Source of the DNA: Saprospiraceae bacterium
Lineage (GTDB): Bacteria > Bacteroidota > Bacteroidia > Chitinophagales > Saprospiraceae
NCBI GenBank assembly: GCA_016718505.1
Contig: JADKDE010000001.1
Coordinates: 124,001 to 188,000, forward strand
Reading direction: 5' to 3'
DNA: 64,000 nt
Position numbers and translations under genes: made by a program. Each line of letters begins with the position of its first letter. Positions within the stretch are counted from its first letter, which is position 1. Positions 28,651 to 37,701 of the stretch are shown here, in pieces. The notes below the pieces were generated by a model. That model made no database searches and was not told the origin of the DNA. It saw nothing but the letters and a program-made list of their open reading frames with translations.

Positions 28651-29491
28651 ATAATTCTAGTAGAATTTTCGAGGTAAAATGGAATTAGAACAATCAAAAT
28701 ATAACAATTTAATAAATCAAATTGGAGATTTACTTCTAAGAGGTAGAGAACAAGCATCTCAATCTGTAAACACAATTTTGGTACAAACTTATTGGCTCAT
28801 TGGTAGACATATTGTTGAGTTTGAACAGGATGGAAATGAAAAGGCTGAATATGGCAGTTTTCTCTTTGAAAAACTTTCCAAAGATTTGCAAAATGTTTAT
28901 GGAAAGGGGTTTAGTAGGTCTAATCTCCTTTATATGAGAAAACTTTATCTGAAATTTCCAAAAAGTGAGACACTGTCTAACGTATTGAGCTGGAGCCATT
29001 ATTTTGAAATATTGCGGTCTGAAAACGACCTTGAAATTTACTTTTATACTAAACAAAGTGAAAAAGAAAAATGGAGTGTAAGAGAATTAAAAAGACAAAT
29101 GAAGAGTATGCTGTTTCATCGTCTAGCATTAAGTACAGACAAGAAAGGAGTATTAGAATTATCCGAAAAGGGACAAGAAATTCATAAAGCCGAAGATATT
29201 TTAAAAGACCCATATGTGTTAGAATTTTTAAACATTCCACAAACATATAAATTCCTTGAAAGCGAATTGGAAGAAAAATTGATTTCTAACCTGCAAAACT
29301 TTCTGTTGGAACTAGGGAAAGGATTCACGTTTGAAAAACGACAATTTAGAATTTCAATTAGTGGGAAACATTTTTATGTTGATTTGGTTTTTTATCACAG
29401 AATATTAAAATGTTTTGTCCTAATTGATTTAAAACGAGGTGAAGTAACTCATGAAGATGTTGGTCAAATGAATTTATACCTAAACTATTTT

Positions 29492-29499
29492 AAAAAAGA
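29492..29499 (+). repeat. Left target-site duplication of the IS
   Basis: AAAAAAGA occurs directly before the element and again at 30733-30740, directly after it. An 8-bp duplication is the typical size for IS256-type transposition. Confidence 0.85.
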
Positions 29500-30732
29500 G
29501 GTATAATGGACAAAAAGTAGGCTATTTTGATAGATGATAGTTTGTAATGGACAAAAAGTAGGCTATTTATTTTCTCTTATTTGTCAATATTGTTGCAATT
29601 TCAGATACTTTTGCTATTGTCTAAATAAACGGAAGTAGGCTCTGCTGGGGAGCAACCTGCCAGGGATAAAATAGATGTTCGAAGAAAAAAGTCTTGTTGA
29701 TGGGTTAAGGTGTCATTTCTTAGCCCATTGATATTTTTAGAGAACTTTATGCCTTCAAAAACCCATCAATAAACTTCTTCTTTCGCGTTAGTGAAAGGCC
29801 ATTATGATTTCTCAACTTGTTTTTCAGGTCTGCAAAATGACCATCTATGGCATTGGTTGTATTTGGTATTTTTAGCTCAAAGTTATCATACCAAGTAAAT
29901 AGCCAGGGCAGATTCGTCTTTATACTTCTATAGGCTGATCTTAGTTTTTTATGTGTATAGAAGGATTTATGTGTTGTTTCATTGATTGTTCGTTCTTTTA
30001 AAAACTGCTCCCATTTATCATACCACAGATTCAAAGCTCCTACAAACGACTCCTTGTCCGTTTGTTTCATTAGGTTTAACGTCCATTAGTTCCATCCCCG
30101 CTTGCAATTTAGGCCTTTTGGTTAAGTATCTACGTATAATTGCTGACTGATGAAATTGGCACATTTGCACAGGTATATCTTTGAAAGCTTGAATGAGCCC
30201 TTTCCTGCCATCGCAAACGATTCCAAGTATCTTGTACCCTTTGACTTCAATTCTTCTATACCTTGAACATAGAGTTGGTTTGTTTCTGTCTTTACATAAT
30301 ATTTGAGAAGATTTTCCTTTGTTATGGCATCTTTAAATAACATGACTCCTAAGCTTTTTTCCCCAATATGTAGTATCCATTAGAACAATAACTTCGCGAA
30401 CTTCCTTTTTAACTTCAATTATCCTATAACCATCCAGTTTTCTTTGAATAGTCTTAATGGAGCATTTATATTTGGACGCTAATTGACTGTAAGTTTGTTT
30501 TCCAATAGAATATTCTTTCCACAAATTTGAACTATTAATCCGATCTCCTCCTATAAACTGACGATTACAATTATAGCATTTATAAAGTTGAACACCACTT
30601 TTTATACCATTTTTCTTTGTAAATCTGCTCCCACAATAAAAGCACTTTTTTATTCATGACCTTTGATTTGCCGCAAAGCTAGTGTTTATACAGGTTTTAG
30701 CCTTTTTTAGCCTACTTTTTGTCCATTAAGCC
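29500..30732 (-). mobile_element. IS256-type insertion sequence (zinc-finger variant), inactive
   Basis: The 1233-bp element has near-perfect terminal inverted repeats of about 25 bp: the left end reads GGTATAATGGACAAAAAGTA then GGCTA, and the right end, complemented, reads GGCTTAATGGACAAAAAGTA then GGCTA. It is bounded by 8-bp target repeats. The transposase lies on the minus strand. The left end contains a second copy of the inverted repeat (29545-29567), 45 bp inside. A further end fragment of the same family lies at 33909-34013. Confidence 0.88.
29747..30657 (-). pseudogene. IS256-type transposase, frameshifted
   Basis: Combining three frames gives one transposase of about 300 residues. 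An N-terminal zinc ribbon (KKCFYCGSRFTKKNG, KCYNCNRQF) is followed by a helix-turn-helix (TYSQLASKYKCSIKTIQRKL), the first catalytic Asp in VIVLMDTTYWG, the second in GIVCDGRKG, the CQFHQ motif typical of the MULE/IS256 group, and the C-terminal NTTNAIDGHFADLKNKLRNH. One frameshift is an extra A in the start-proximal AATAAAAAAGTG; others occur near 30070-30120 and 30220-30340. These may be true decay or read errors; either way the sequence as given is not translatable. Confidence 0.85.
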
Positions 30733-30740
30733 AAAAAAGA
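30733..30740 (+). repeat. Right target-site duplication of the IS
   Basis: AAAAAAGA directly follows the right end of the element and matches 29492-29499. Removing one copy with the element restores the nuclease reading frame. Confidence 0.85.
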
Positions 30741-31050
30741 GATAAATACAGATGGCGACAACGAACCTATTGGACTTGTTTTAGGTGCAGAGAAAGATCA
30801 TATTTTAGTAGAGTATGCAACTGAAAATATTAGCAATCAACTTTTAGTAAGTCAGTATCAACTTTACTTGCCGGACAAAAAACTTCTTGAAAATGCCCTA
30901 AATAAATTATTAGAAAAAGAATAAATATGCCAACACATAACATCAATAGACCTTCTTTCAGTCAAGGTTTCATTTCTGGTTCGAGGTTGAAAACTGATGG
31001 TAGCAATGAAAAAGATTGTTGTAATTTCCCTAAGTAAAAAACTTGGATAG

Positions 31051-31066
31051 TTACCAATTTTGGTAA
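31051..31066. promoter_or_regulatory. Palindrome upstream of parDE, candidate operator
   Basis: TTACCAATTTTGGTAA consists of perfect 7-bp arms (TTACCAA/TTGGTAA) around TT. It lies 21 nt before the antitoxin start, the usual place for binding by an autoregulating ParD-type antitoxin dimer. Confidence 0.45.
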
Positions 31067-31087
31067 ATTCGCAAAAAGTTTGTGAAA

Positions 31088-31336
31088 ATGAAAAATACTT
31101 CGGTATCTCTCGGTGAGTATTTCGATCAATTTGTAATCAGTCAAATATCAATTGGACGTTACAAAAATGTAAGTGAAGTTATTCGCGCTGGACTCCGACT
31201 TTTAGAAGACGAAGAGAATAAAGCTCTCGCTTTGAGAAATGCAATCCAAAAAGGGTTAGAAAGTCCCAGAGTAGATGATTTTGACTTTGAAGAAAATTTA
31301 ATTCAACTAAAAACCGAAAAAAGAAAAAATGGCTAA
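31088..31336 (+). CDS. parD: ParD-type antitoxin
   Basis: This 82-residue protein starts at ATG 31088 (a GTG two codons upstream is possible). The N-terminal ribbon-helix-helix (TSVSLGEYFDQFVISQISIG then RYKNVSEVIRAGLRLLED) binds DNA as a dimer. The acidic tail (VDDFDFEENLIQL) would wrap the toxin. The gene overlaps the toxin gene by 8 nt. The family neutralises ParE toxins and represses its own promoter. Confidence 0.88.
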   Translation: MKNTSVSLGEYFDQFVISQISIGRYKNVSEVIRAGLRLLEDEENKALALRNAIQKGLESPRVDDFDFEENLIQLKTEKRKNG

Positions 31337-31628
31337 AGTTTTTCTAAGACAAGAGGCCGTTGACGACTTAAATAATATTTGGGAATATACTTTTGAAAAA
31401 TGGTCTGAACCTCAAGCCGACAAGTATTATGCAATGCTGAAACAATCATGTTTAGAAATCGGAAAAAATCCTGAAATCGGAAAAGACTATAACAAAATAA
31501 GCAAAAATTTGCTCGGGCTACAATCGGGAAGGCACATTATATTTTATCAAAAAAATAGTGAAACCGAAATTGAAATAATCAGAATTTTGCATCAACGAAT
31601 GGACTTGACAAACAGATTGGGCAAATAA
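31329..31628 (+). CDS. parE: ParE/RelE-superfamily toxin
   Basis: The 99-residue protein matches ParE: VFLRQEAVDDLNNIWEYTFE, then EIGKNPEIGKDY, the GRHIIFYQ strand and a final EIIRILHQRMDL. ParE proteins inhibit DNA gyrase, while RelE relatives cleave mRNA on ribosomes. The ParD partner favours the former. It is intact and translationally coupled to the antitoxin. Confidence 0.88.
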   Translation: MAKVFLRQEAVDDLNNIWEYTFEKWSEPQADKYYAMLKQSCLEIGKNPEIGKDYNKISKNLLGLQSGRHIIFYQKNSETEIEIIRILHQRMDLTNRLGK

Positions 31629-31631
31629 TAA

Positions 31632-31672
31632 ACCACTCACGCTCGGCGTTGTCCGCACCTACGTCGCACTAA
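31632..31672 (+). repeat. Partial repeat, family F2, copy c
   Basis: ACCACTCACGCTCGGCGTT and GTCCGCACCTACGTCGCA match the 5' half of F2; the hairpin half is missing. It begins right after the parE stop. Confidence 0.6.
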
Positions 31673-31787
31673 TTTCAATTCTTTATTAAAACCTTGTACC
31701 ATCACTGGGACTTCTAGCAACATTACGCAAGTACACCCAAATACACAACCGTGCGCAAATTAATTGTACTTCCTTATCCTACTCAAA

Positions 31788-33311
31788 TCAAAGAAACTTT
31801 ACAACTTGAACCTCAGCAAACTCATTATAAAAAATTTTAATCACTTCATATTCTATTTTCTTTCTTAATAGATTTTCACTTTTTATAGCATAATAACTGT
31901 CATTTTCTGATGTCTTATGAAAACCAATCGCAGCGTCAAATAGCCTTTTAACATAGTAACCATTGTGCGGCATTTTAAACAATTCTTCCCCTTTCATTCT
32001 ATAAAAAACTCCATATTCGCAGGGCCATTGAAAATTTACTGAAATAAAATATGGTTTTGAAACATATCCATTTCTTGATTCCTGCAGCGCTTGAAAAACA
32101 GGAAAATTTGCTTCTATAGGCTTATTTTTCCAAGGTTGATTCGAGACCCAATCAGTGGTTTCCTTTACAAGATTTACCACCTTTCTATAAGAGACATCAA
32201 AGGTATCATTGAATCGATCGTTATCCCAATGATTTACAGCACAAGCACAAGCCCCCAATAAATACAATCCGACGAAATACTGATATCCTGGTTTTTCAGC
32301 AAAATATTTATTTATGAATTTATCAATACCAGTTACACCGAATAAAATAATCCAAGGGACCACAAAGAGCAAATACCTTGGCAAGTAAAAATTAAAATTT
32401 GAAAATAAAAATGCTGCAACAATAAAAAGAGCCATCATCAAATATACATTGCTAGCTCTTTTCCAGTTTATCAACACCATTGCTAAATAAATAATAGCAG
32501 GTATCCCTACCAAAAAATTGCTTTTATTCAAGAAAAATGTTTTAATCATTCTCACATTTGTATTAAAAAACTGCATCAAACTCAAATGCAAATAGCCGAT
32601 ATGTTCAGGAAAGAAAAACCACCCGTTTTGGATTTTTTGGATGCATAGGAACAATACATAAACCAAGAGTGGTATGGATATACAAATGAATATTTTCAGT
32701 TGCTTGTCTCTACTGAAATATGGAAATTTTAATACCCAATTTATCATAAAATATAGAAAAGCGATGCCCAACACTACGATGGCTGATTCCTTAGTCATGA
32801 TGGCCAATGAGCCGAAAAGGGAATATAAATACCATTTAGATCTTATCAATGACCACAAGGACCAAGTGGTAAATATAGCGAGAAGCATTTCAGGCAAACT
32901 AATCACAGACATAGCCATAAATACAGGCTGTATTGCGAATAAAATACAAGCATAAAAAGCAATTCTTGCCTCGAATAAATCACACACTATGTAATAAAAT
33001 GATCCAAGGAACACAATCGCCAAAAACAAAGCAAAGCCATGCGCCACTATTACAGATTCACCAAAAATATGGAAAATAGCCGCATTGCAAAAAGTATAAA
33101 GCAATGGATGTCCCCTTGAATACAAAGGGTCAAGGCTAGAAGGCAATAAACTAATAGTTCCAGCATCGTTCATTTGCCTAGCTGCGGGTATATACACCCC
33201 TAATTCATCCCAAAAATACGGTGTTGAAAGAAAATTACATTGATAAACAACAAAAATGATCAATCCCAAAGAGAATAAAAATAAATATTTATGTTTATTA
33301 ATATAGTCCAT
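31788..33311 (-). CDS. GT39-like integral membrane glycosyltransferase
   Basis: The 507-residue protein has about ten to eleven transmembrane helices. The first periplasmic loop contains YFWDELGVYIPAARQMND with the DE acidic pair typical of GT-C enzymes such as ArnT/PMT (family 39), followed by YSRGHPLLYTF. A central TKESA motif lies in a cytoplasmic loop. Such enzymes use polyprenyl-phosphate sugars on the periplasmic side. The acceptor is unknown. The gene is alone and points against its neighbours, within the repeat-rich accessory region. Confidence 0.75.
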   Translation of the reverse strand: MDYINKHKYLFLFSLGLIIFVVYQCNFLSTPYFWDELGVYIPAARQMNDAGTISLLPSSLDPLYSRGHPLLYTFCNAAIFHIFGESVIVAHGFALFLAIVFLGSFYYIVCDLFEARIAFYACILFAIQPVFMAMSVISLPEMLLAIFTTWSLWSLIRSKWYLYSLFGSLAIMTKESAIVVLGIAFLYFMINWVLKFPYFSRDKQLKIFICISIPLLVYVLFLCIQKIQNGWFFFPEHIGYLHLSLMQFFNTNVRMIKTFFLNKSNFLVGIPAIIYLAMVLINWKRASNVYLMMALFIVAAFLFSNFNFYLPRYLLFVVPWIILFGVTGIDKFINKYFAEKPGYQYFVGLYLLGACACAVNHWDNDRFNDTFDVSYRKVVNLVKETTDWVSNQPWKNKPIEANFPVFQALQESRNGYVSKPYFISVNFQWPCEYGVFYRMKGEELFKMPHNGYYVKRLFDAAIGFHKTSENDSYYAIKSENLLRKKIEYEVIKIFYNEFAEVQVVKFL

Positions 33312-33414
33312 AATAATTAATTTGTCAAAGATGTTAGATCAAAGAAAAGCCATCTATTGTTTAACTTCTCTAAAGAGTGTTTTGAACGTGTAAGTTTTAC
33401 AAAATAGGCATAAG

Positions 33415-33486
33415 AACTTGGACAAATGTACGTTAAAAAAAGTAGTTGGACATACGAGCATTGAAGATTTTTGCCACCTTTATTAG
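33415..33486 (+). pseudogene. Possible C-terminal remnant of a tyrosine recombinase
   Basis: A short open stretch encodes LDKCTLKKVVGHTSIEDFCH then LY and a stop. The segment resembles the 'L..v.elLGHsSi..T..Y.H' end of phage-type integrases, with the catalytic His in VVGHTSIE, but the final Tyr environment is altered. Only 23 codons are left, so this is a weak call. Confidence 0.3.
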
Positions 33487-33523
33487 AATACTATCGCTTT
33501 GAGCAGTCATGCAAAGATTTATA

Positions 33524-33556
33524 CTTTGCACAAGCTTGAATACTTGCGTCAGCAGT
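33524..33556 (+). repeat. Fragment of repeat family F2
   Basis: TTTGCACAAGCTTGAATACT and TGCGTCAGCAG correspond to the 3' hairpin end of F2 with several substitutions. Confidence 0.5.
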
Positions 33557-33658
33557 ACATATCGAAAGTAATGACAGGGCAAATCAGCCACAGTGTTTTT
33601 GAATTTGACGATTACCTTAAATTGTTTTGGACCATGAGTGAATGGAAAAAATAGAATT

Positions 33659-33812
33659 GGGCGTCTCCCTCCTCACCTCGAAGGCGAGATCGGGTCGCGG
33701 CCTTCACGGGTTCCGTCACTTCGTGACCCTGCTGCGCAGGCCGTTGCGGTCGCTGACGCGCACACGAAGGAGCTGCACCGAAATAGACTTCGTCTTTCGG
33801 CATGGGTAGTAC
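33659..33812 (+). repeat. Dispersed GC-rich repeat, family F1, copy b
   Basis: The core is 33659-33773, from GGGCGTCTCCCTCCTCACC to GGTCGCTGACGCGCACACG. Three hairpins are obvious: CTCG-AAGG-CGAG, GTCAC-TTC-GTGAC and CCTGC-TGC-GCAGG. The extension GAAGGAGCTGC...ATAGACTTCG is shared with copy a. Confidence 0.85.
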
Positions 33813-33908
33813 CTTCGGTGATTTGTATTTATAGCTTTATACAAACTGGGAGCTGTTTTGCAAAGTTTGAGAACTTGTGTCAGTAGAGGCATTTTTTTGT
33901 TCAATTCT

Positions 33909-34013
33909 ACTTCCAAAATAAAAGCACTTTTTATTCATAACCTTTGATATGCCGCAAAGTTAGTATTTATATAGGTTTCAGCCTTTTTTAGCCTACTTTA
34001 TGTCCATTAAGCC
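33909..34013 (-). mobile_element. Solo end fragment of the IS256-type element
   Basis: These 105 bp align without large gaps to the transposase-start end of the element at 29500-30732 (AATAAAAGCACTTTTTATTC, GCCGCAAAG, TAGCCTACTTTATGTCCATT, then AAGCC). Several substitutions and a shortened T run show it is older or from a sister copy. Confidence 0.8.
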
Positions 34014-34078
34014 AAACATTACTTATATTTGGCAATAGATATACTCGCATTGCATTCGAATTGAAATGATTTAAACTT

Positions 34079-36307
34079 ATGAAAAAATATATTTTACTCT
34101 ACTTCATACTTTTTTTAGCAAAGTCTTCCTATTCCCAACTTCCTAGTTTACAAACCCATTTATTGTTAGACATGGAAATAACCGAAAATGGAAAACCCTT
34201 TTGGTGGCGCGATTTCGGGAGCTCCAATTACCTCATAAAAACAGACGATGTTAACAAACAAAATGGCAAATACGCTGCATCGATTGAGTATAATGGCGGA
34301 AAATTAGGATGGAGGAATTTGGTGTTTCACATACCAAACCAATATAAGGCCAAGCAGGTCAAACTCGAGGGTTATATAAAAACCGAAAACATAACAGAAG
34401 GTCATGCTGGGCTCATGATATCAACTACCCCTCATCAACGCTCGAACAATGGCATAAAAAAACAAGAAATAACAGGTACTACGGATTGGACAAAATGCGA
34501 ACTGATTTATGACCTAGATTCGACCAGACCTAATTATATCACTGTCGGAGGGTCTTTGACGGGCAATGGCAAGATGTGGCTGGACAATTTGACCTTGACT
34601 TTGGATGGCAAAGAATTCAGTTTAGTGAAACCAGAACCAATTAAATTTCATCCCGCAGAAGGTGATAGGGAGTTTGATAACGGTTCGAATATCGAGAATG
34701 TTTCTACTGGCTCACAGCAAATCGATCTATTAAAAACGCTATGTTTGTTATGGGGCTTTTTAAAATATTATCACCCACAAATAGCCGCTGGAAATCACAA
34801 TTGGGATTATGAACTTTTTAGAATCCTTCCAAAGTTGTTGGATACAAAAACCAAAACTCAAAGAGATAAAATATTGGTAAAATGGATTAAAAAATTAGGA
34901 GCGATCTCTGAAAAAAAGGAAATGAGTGTTTCCACAGAAAAATTAAAAGTAATCCCAGATTTAGACTGGATTAGAACTGAAAAATTTTCTGAAGATCTGA
35001 CCAACCTGCTATTGAAAATAAAGGATGCCAAAAAACCAGATGAACACTATTATGTTAATTATGATGAAGAAAAATACTACAAATTAGTAATTGGAAAACC
35101 TACCTTCGAACATGAAAAGTTCTACATTCCAATGATATACCATGATCAGGGTTTTCGCATTTTGACCTTTTTCAAAATTTGGAATTTGATCCAATATTAT
35201 TATCCCTACCGATATAAAATCACAGTGGACTGGAATAATGCATTGGACGAATTTCTCTCCAAGTTCATTGAATCGCCAAATTCAAACGAGTTAAATAATT
35301 CCATTAGGGAACTACTGGCCAAAACAAATGACGTCAACACCAGAATGTCTGAACTCAACTATTATAAATTTGAACAACAATGGATGCGCCTACCACCCGT
35401 GGAGCTCACTTTTGTCGAAAACAAACCTGTTGTTACAGGTTATACTCAGGAAAAGTTTGGGCCTGAATCTGGGTTAGAGCTCGGAGATATTATATTGACT
35501 ATCAACCACCAACCCATCGAAGAAATCATGAAAGACAAGATAAAATACGTCTCTGCATCACATCTTCAGGCAAAGCTTTATTTAATTGCTCCTACATTAT
35601 TAAAAACAAAAGACTCTTTATTACAACTTGAAATCAAGCGAGATGATAAGATTCTTAAGAAAACCATTAAAACTTTTAAAATTATTGATATTTACCCCGA
35701 ATATCAGCCTTGGACACAGGATACTTCTTTTAGATTGATCAATGGAGACATAGCTTATATGCGAAATTATCAAACAAAAAATGAAAACTTACTTAAAAAG
35801 GAAAAGACAAAGGGCTTTATCCTGGACCTTAGGTCGAAGCCATATCATGATGATTTTAATGAAATTTCAAACTTCATTGTATCAGAGACTAAGCCATATG
35901 CAATCTATACCTTAGGGAGTAAAGATAACCCCGGTTTGTTTGCTTTTGGTAAAACCTCAAATTCAGAAAACACCAGCGATGAACGGTATCAAGGGAAAAT
36001 CGTTGTGCTAATTGATGAAAGCTGCAATATTGAGTCTGACATAGTGGCCATGGCCTGCCGGTCCAATCCGAATACAACTTTAGTCGGTTCAGCCACTTCA
36101 GGTTGTGTTCCTTTCACTTCATTTATGCATATCCCTGGTGGAAGATCTATATCTTTGATGACCTTAGGCTTGTACTATCCCGATGGCAAGGAAACCCATC
36201 CGACGGGCATTTTACCCGACATTGAACTTCGACCTACGATATACGGTATTAAAAACCATCAGGACGAGTTACTCAATAAAGCCATTGAAATAATCAATAA
36301 AAATTGA
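34079..36307 (+). CDS. S41-family peptidase-like protein, catalytic serine apparently missing
   Basis: The 742-residue exported protein has a signal peptide (residues 1-19), a carbohydrate-binding-like beta sandwich (about 25-170), a helical middle, a PDZ-like segment (SGLELGDIILTINHQPI) and a C-terminal S41/tricorn-core-like domain (GFILDLRSKP, VVLIDESCNIESDIVAMACR, TTLVGSATSGCVPF, YPDGKETHPTGILPDIEL). Family members normally read N/D-E-x-T-Q-S-Q-A-E here with Ser as nucleophile; in my alignment Ile651 occupies that place. Either it is a pseudoenzyme, or Ser649/Ser653 substitutes. TATATTTG at 34024-34031 is a possible -7 box. Confidence 0.75.
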   Translation: MKKYILLYFILFLAKSSYSQLPSLQTHLLLDMEITENGKPFWWRDFGSSNYLIKTDDVNKQNGKYAASIEYNGGKLGWRNLVFHIPNQYKAKQVKLEGYIKTENITEGHAGLMISTTPHQRSNNGIKKQEITGTTDWTKCELIYDLDSTRPNYITVGGSLTGNGKMWLDNLTLTLDGKEFSLVKPEPIKFHPAEGDREFDNGSNIENVSTGSQQIDLLKTLCLLWGFLKYYHPQIAAGNHNWDYELFRILPKLLDTKTKTQRDKILVKWIKKLGAISEKKEMSVSTEKLKVIPDLDWIRTEKFSEDLTNLLLKIKDAKKPDEHYYVNYDEEKYYKLVIGKPTFEHEKFYIPMIYHDQGFRILTFFKIWNLIQYYYPYRYKITVDWNNALDEFLSKFIESPNSNELNNSIRELLAKTNDVNTRMSELNYYKFEQQWMRLPPVELTFVENKPVVTGYTQEKFGPESGLELGDIILTINHQPIEEIMKDKIKYVSASHLQAKLYLIAPTLLKTKDSLLQLEIKRDDKILKKTIKTFKIIDIYPEYQPWTQDTSFRLINGDIAYMRNYQTKNENLLKKEKTKGFILDLRSKPYHDDFNEISNFIVSETKPYAIYTLGSKDNPGLFAFGKTSNSENTSDERYQGKIVVLIDESCNIESDIVAMACRSNPNTTLVGSATSGCVPFTSFMHIPGGRSISLMTLGLYYPDGKETHPTGILPDIELRPTIYGIKNHQDELLNKAIEIINKN

Positions 36308-36418
36308 GATTTATCTCCTCATTACAAGAATAGTATGAATTTGAACTATCTCGCACAGATTGATATTTGGGCAAAAGGTTGAAAATTGGTGGCAGGGATT
36401 TGAATAGAATTTAATCAA

Positions 36419-37374
36419 ATGATAAAGTATCTAATAGCTTATTTTCTTTTGCAAAATGTTTGTGTTTTACCCGCACAAACTGATCCTGTGGACACCAAAG
36501 CTACATATGTCATTGCCAATGGGGGACTAAATATTAGAAGTGGGCCAAGTGTAAAATCTAAGATAATAGCAAAGATTCCTTTCGGGACTACAATAAAATA
36601 TATTTCAGATAAATCGTTCGGGATTGATTCTAATTTAATCAGTTTGTATGATATTCCTGAAAAAGAATCAATCAAAGGCAATTGGGTAAAGGTTCAGTAC
36701 AAAAAATCAAAAGGATATGTTCTAGACCTCCATCTGTATTATCCTCCAAATAATGAAAATAGATTGAAAGAAAAATATAACAGCAATTTTGTGTTGTTAT
36801 ATCCAGGATGCGGCTGTAATATAGAAAATTTGTATAATCCTTCAAGCTGGGAGTGGTTTGGATATTTTAAACTTAAAGATGGAAAATTCAAAATTGAGAA
36901 AATCAATGTAAGTTATTATAGAACCAGAATATATACCTGCGATTTGTTAATTTCTGCCTCTAAAAGCGACGATTTGGCCTTTATCATTGGTAGTAAAACT
37001 GGAAGATTATCTAAAAGCGAGGTAGTATATGGAAATAATTTATTGTTACAGCGCCATAATTCAGACAAACCCTTAGAAAAATCTGATTTAGAGAATGCAT
37101 CAATTGAAATGCTTGGAAATAAGGAAAAAACAAATGGAAACCCAATCAATTGTATTTAAAATCAGGAAACAAAAGGCAACTTTTAAATAAACCAGAATAT
37201 GACTATCCATATGAAATAAAGTTTGTCGGAGACTTGGATGGTGATTTAAAAGACGACTATATTATTCATTACGGGGATAAAGGAGGAATAATAATATTGT
37301 ACTTAACAACTAATGCCAAGCCTTCAAATCTTATAGAGCCTGTGGCAATGTATTTTGCATCTTATTGCTGTTGA
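36419..37374 (+). pseudogene. Exported SH3-domain protein, frameshifted near 37140
   Basis: The first frame (36419-37159) encodes a signal peptide and a bacterial SH3 domain (GGLNIRSGPSVKSKIIAKIP ... GNWVKVQYKKSKGYVLDLHL). A cysteine-containing region (LLYPGCGCNIENLY) of unknown type follows. The frame then ends abruptly in NPINCI. A second frame (to 37374) continues as LYLKSGNKRQLLNKPEY, DLDGDLKDDYIIHYGDKGG and ends YFASYCC, a plausible continuation. One missing base near 37140-37150 would join them. A sequence error is as likely as real decay. The function is unknown. Confidence 0.6.
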
Positions 37375-37380
37375 ATGATA

Positions 37381-37475
37381 TAGTTCAGCCTAGACCGCAC
37401 CTACGTCGATCTTTATTCATGGCTTTGCCATAAGTTAGAACATATTTGGCACAAGTTTTCAATCTAACACGAGCT
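37381..37475 (+). repeat. Dispersed repeat, family F2, copy d
   Basis: GACCGCACCTACGTCGAT is followed by TTCATGGCTTTGCCATAAG and ATATTTGGCACAAGTTTTCA. The second hairpin is lost in this copy. Confidence 0.7.
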
Positions 37476-37559
37476 ATTTGTACACTATTCACCCACTCCA
37501 AAAAATCAATATTGCCTGCTCAAAGCTACAACAAGGAGCTGAAGCGGCAGCTTCTTTCG

Positions 37560-37684
37560 GGCGCGCAACCGATGGGAGTGGTCGCGGCGATGATCCGTTA
37601 GGTGAAGCGACGTGAGTCTCGACGAAGGATGAGGCGAGACGAAACCCACGGTCAGTGGGGTCCGAGTGGAGCGAGGATGCGCCC
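37560..37684 (-). repeat. Dispersed GC-rich repeat, family F1, long form, copy d
   Basis: On the minus strand the copy runs from GGGCGCATCCTCGC to CATCGGTTGCGCGCCC, so its ends form an imperfect inverted repeat. The central stem is GTCTCG/CGAGAC, where the short copies have GTCAC/GTGAC. It ends 18 nt from the 3' end of the TIGR02757 gene, in the downstream direction of that operon. Confidence 0.8.
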
Positions 37685-37701
37685 AAAATAAAACAACATA
37701 T

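Larger units (their letters stand above)
28679..30924 (+). pseudogene. YhcG/DUF1016-type PD-(D/E)xK nuclease gene split by an insertion sequence
   Basis: The 5' part (28679-29499) encodes the N-terminal DUF1016 domain (TYWLIGRHIVEFEQDGNEKA) and most of a PD-(D/E)xK nuclease fold (FYVDLVFYHR, then VLIDLKRGEV). It ends at a stop supplied by the inserted element. The 3' part resumes after the element as EINTDGDNEPIGLVLGAEKD and ends LPDKKLLENALNKLLEKE at 30924. Joining at the duplicated AAAAAAGA gives an uninterrupted 334-codon frame, the usual family length. Members of this family occur beside restriction and other defence genes. The truncated form lacks the C-terminal part of the nuclease fold and is probably inactive. 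Confidence 0.9.
33312..34078. other. Gene-free stretch with recombinase, repeat and IS remnants
   Basis: This 767-bp gap holds a possible tyrosine recombinase fragment (33415-33486), an F2 fragment (33524-33556), an F1 copy (33659-33812), a further decayed F2 hairpin near 33856-33890, and an IS end (33909-34013). I see no intact gene. Confidence 0.6.

Noticed and set aside
30975..31000. tRNA-like GGTTCGAGG
   Set aside because: No acceptor or anticodon stems can be drawn around it; no tRNA was found elsewhere in the window.
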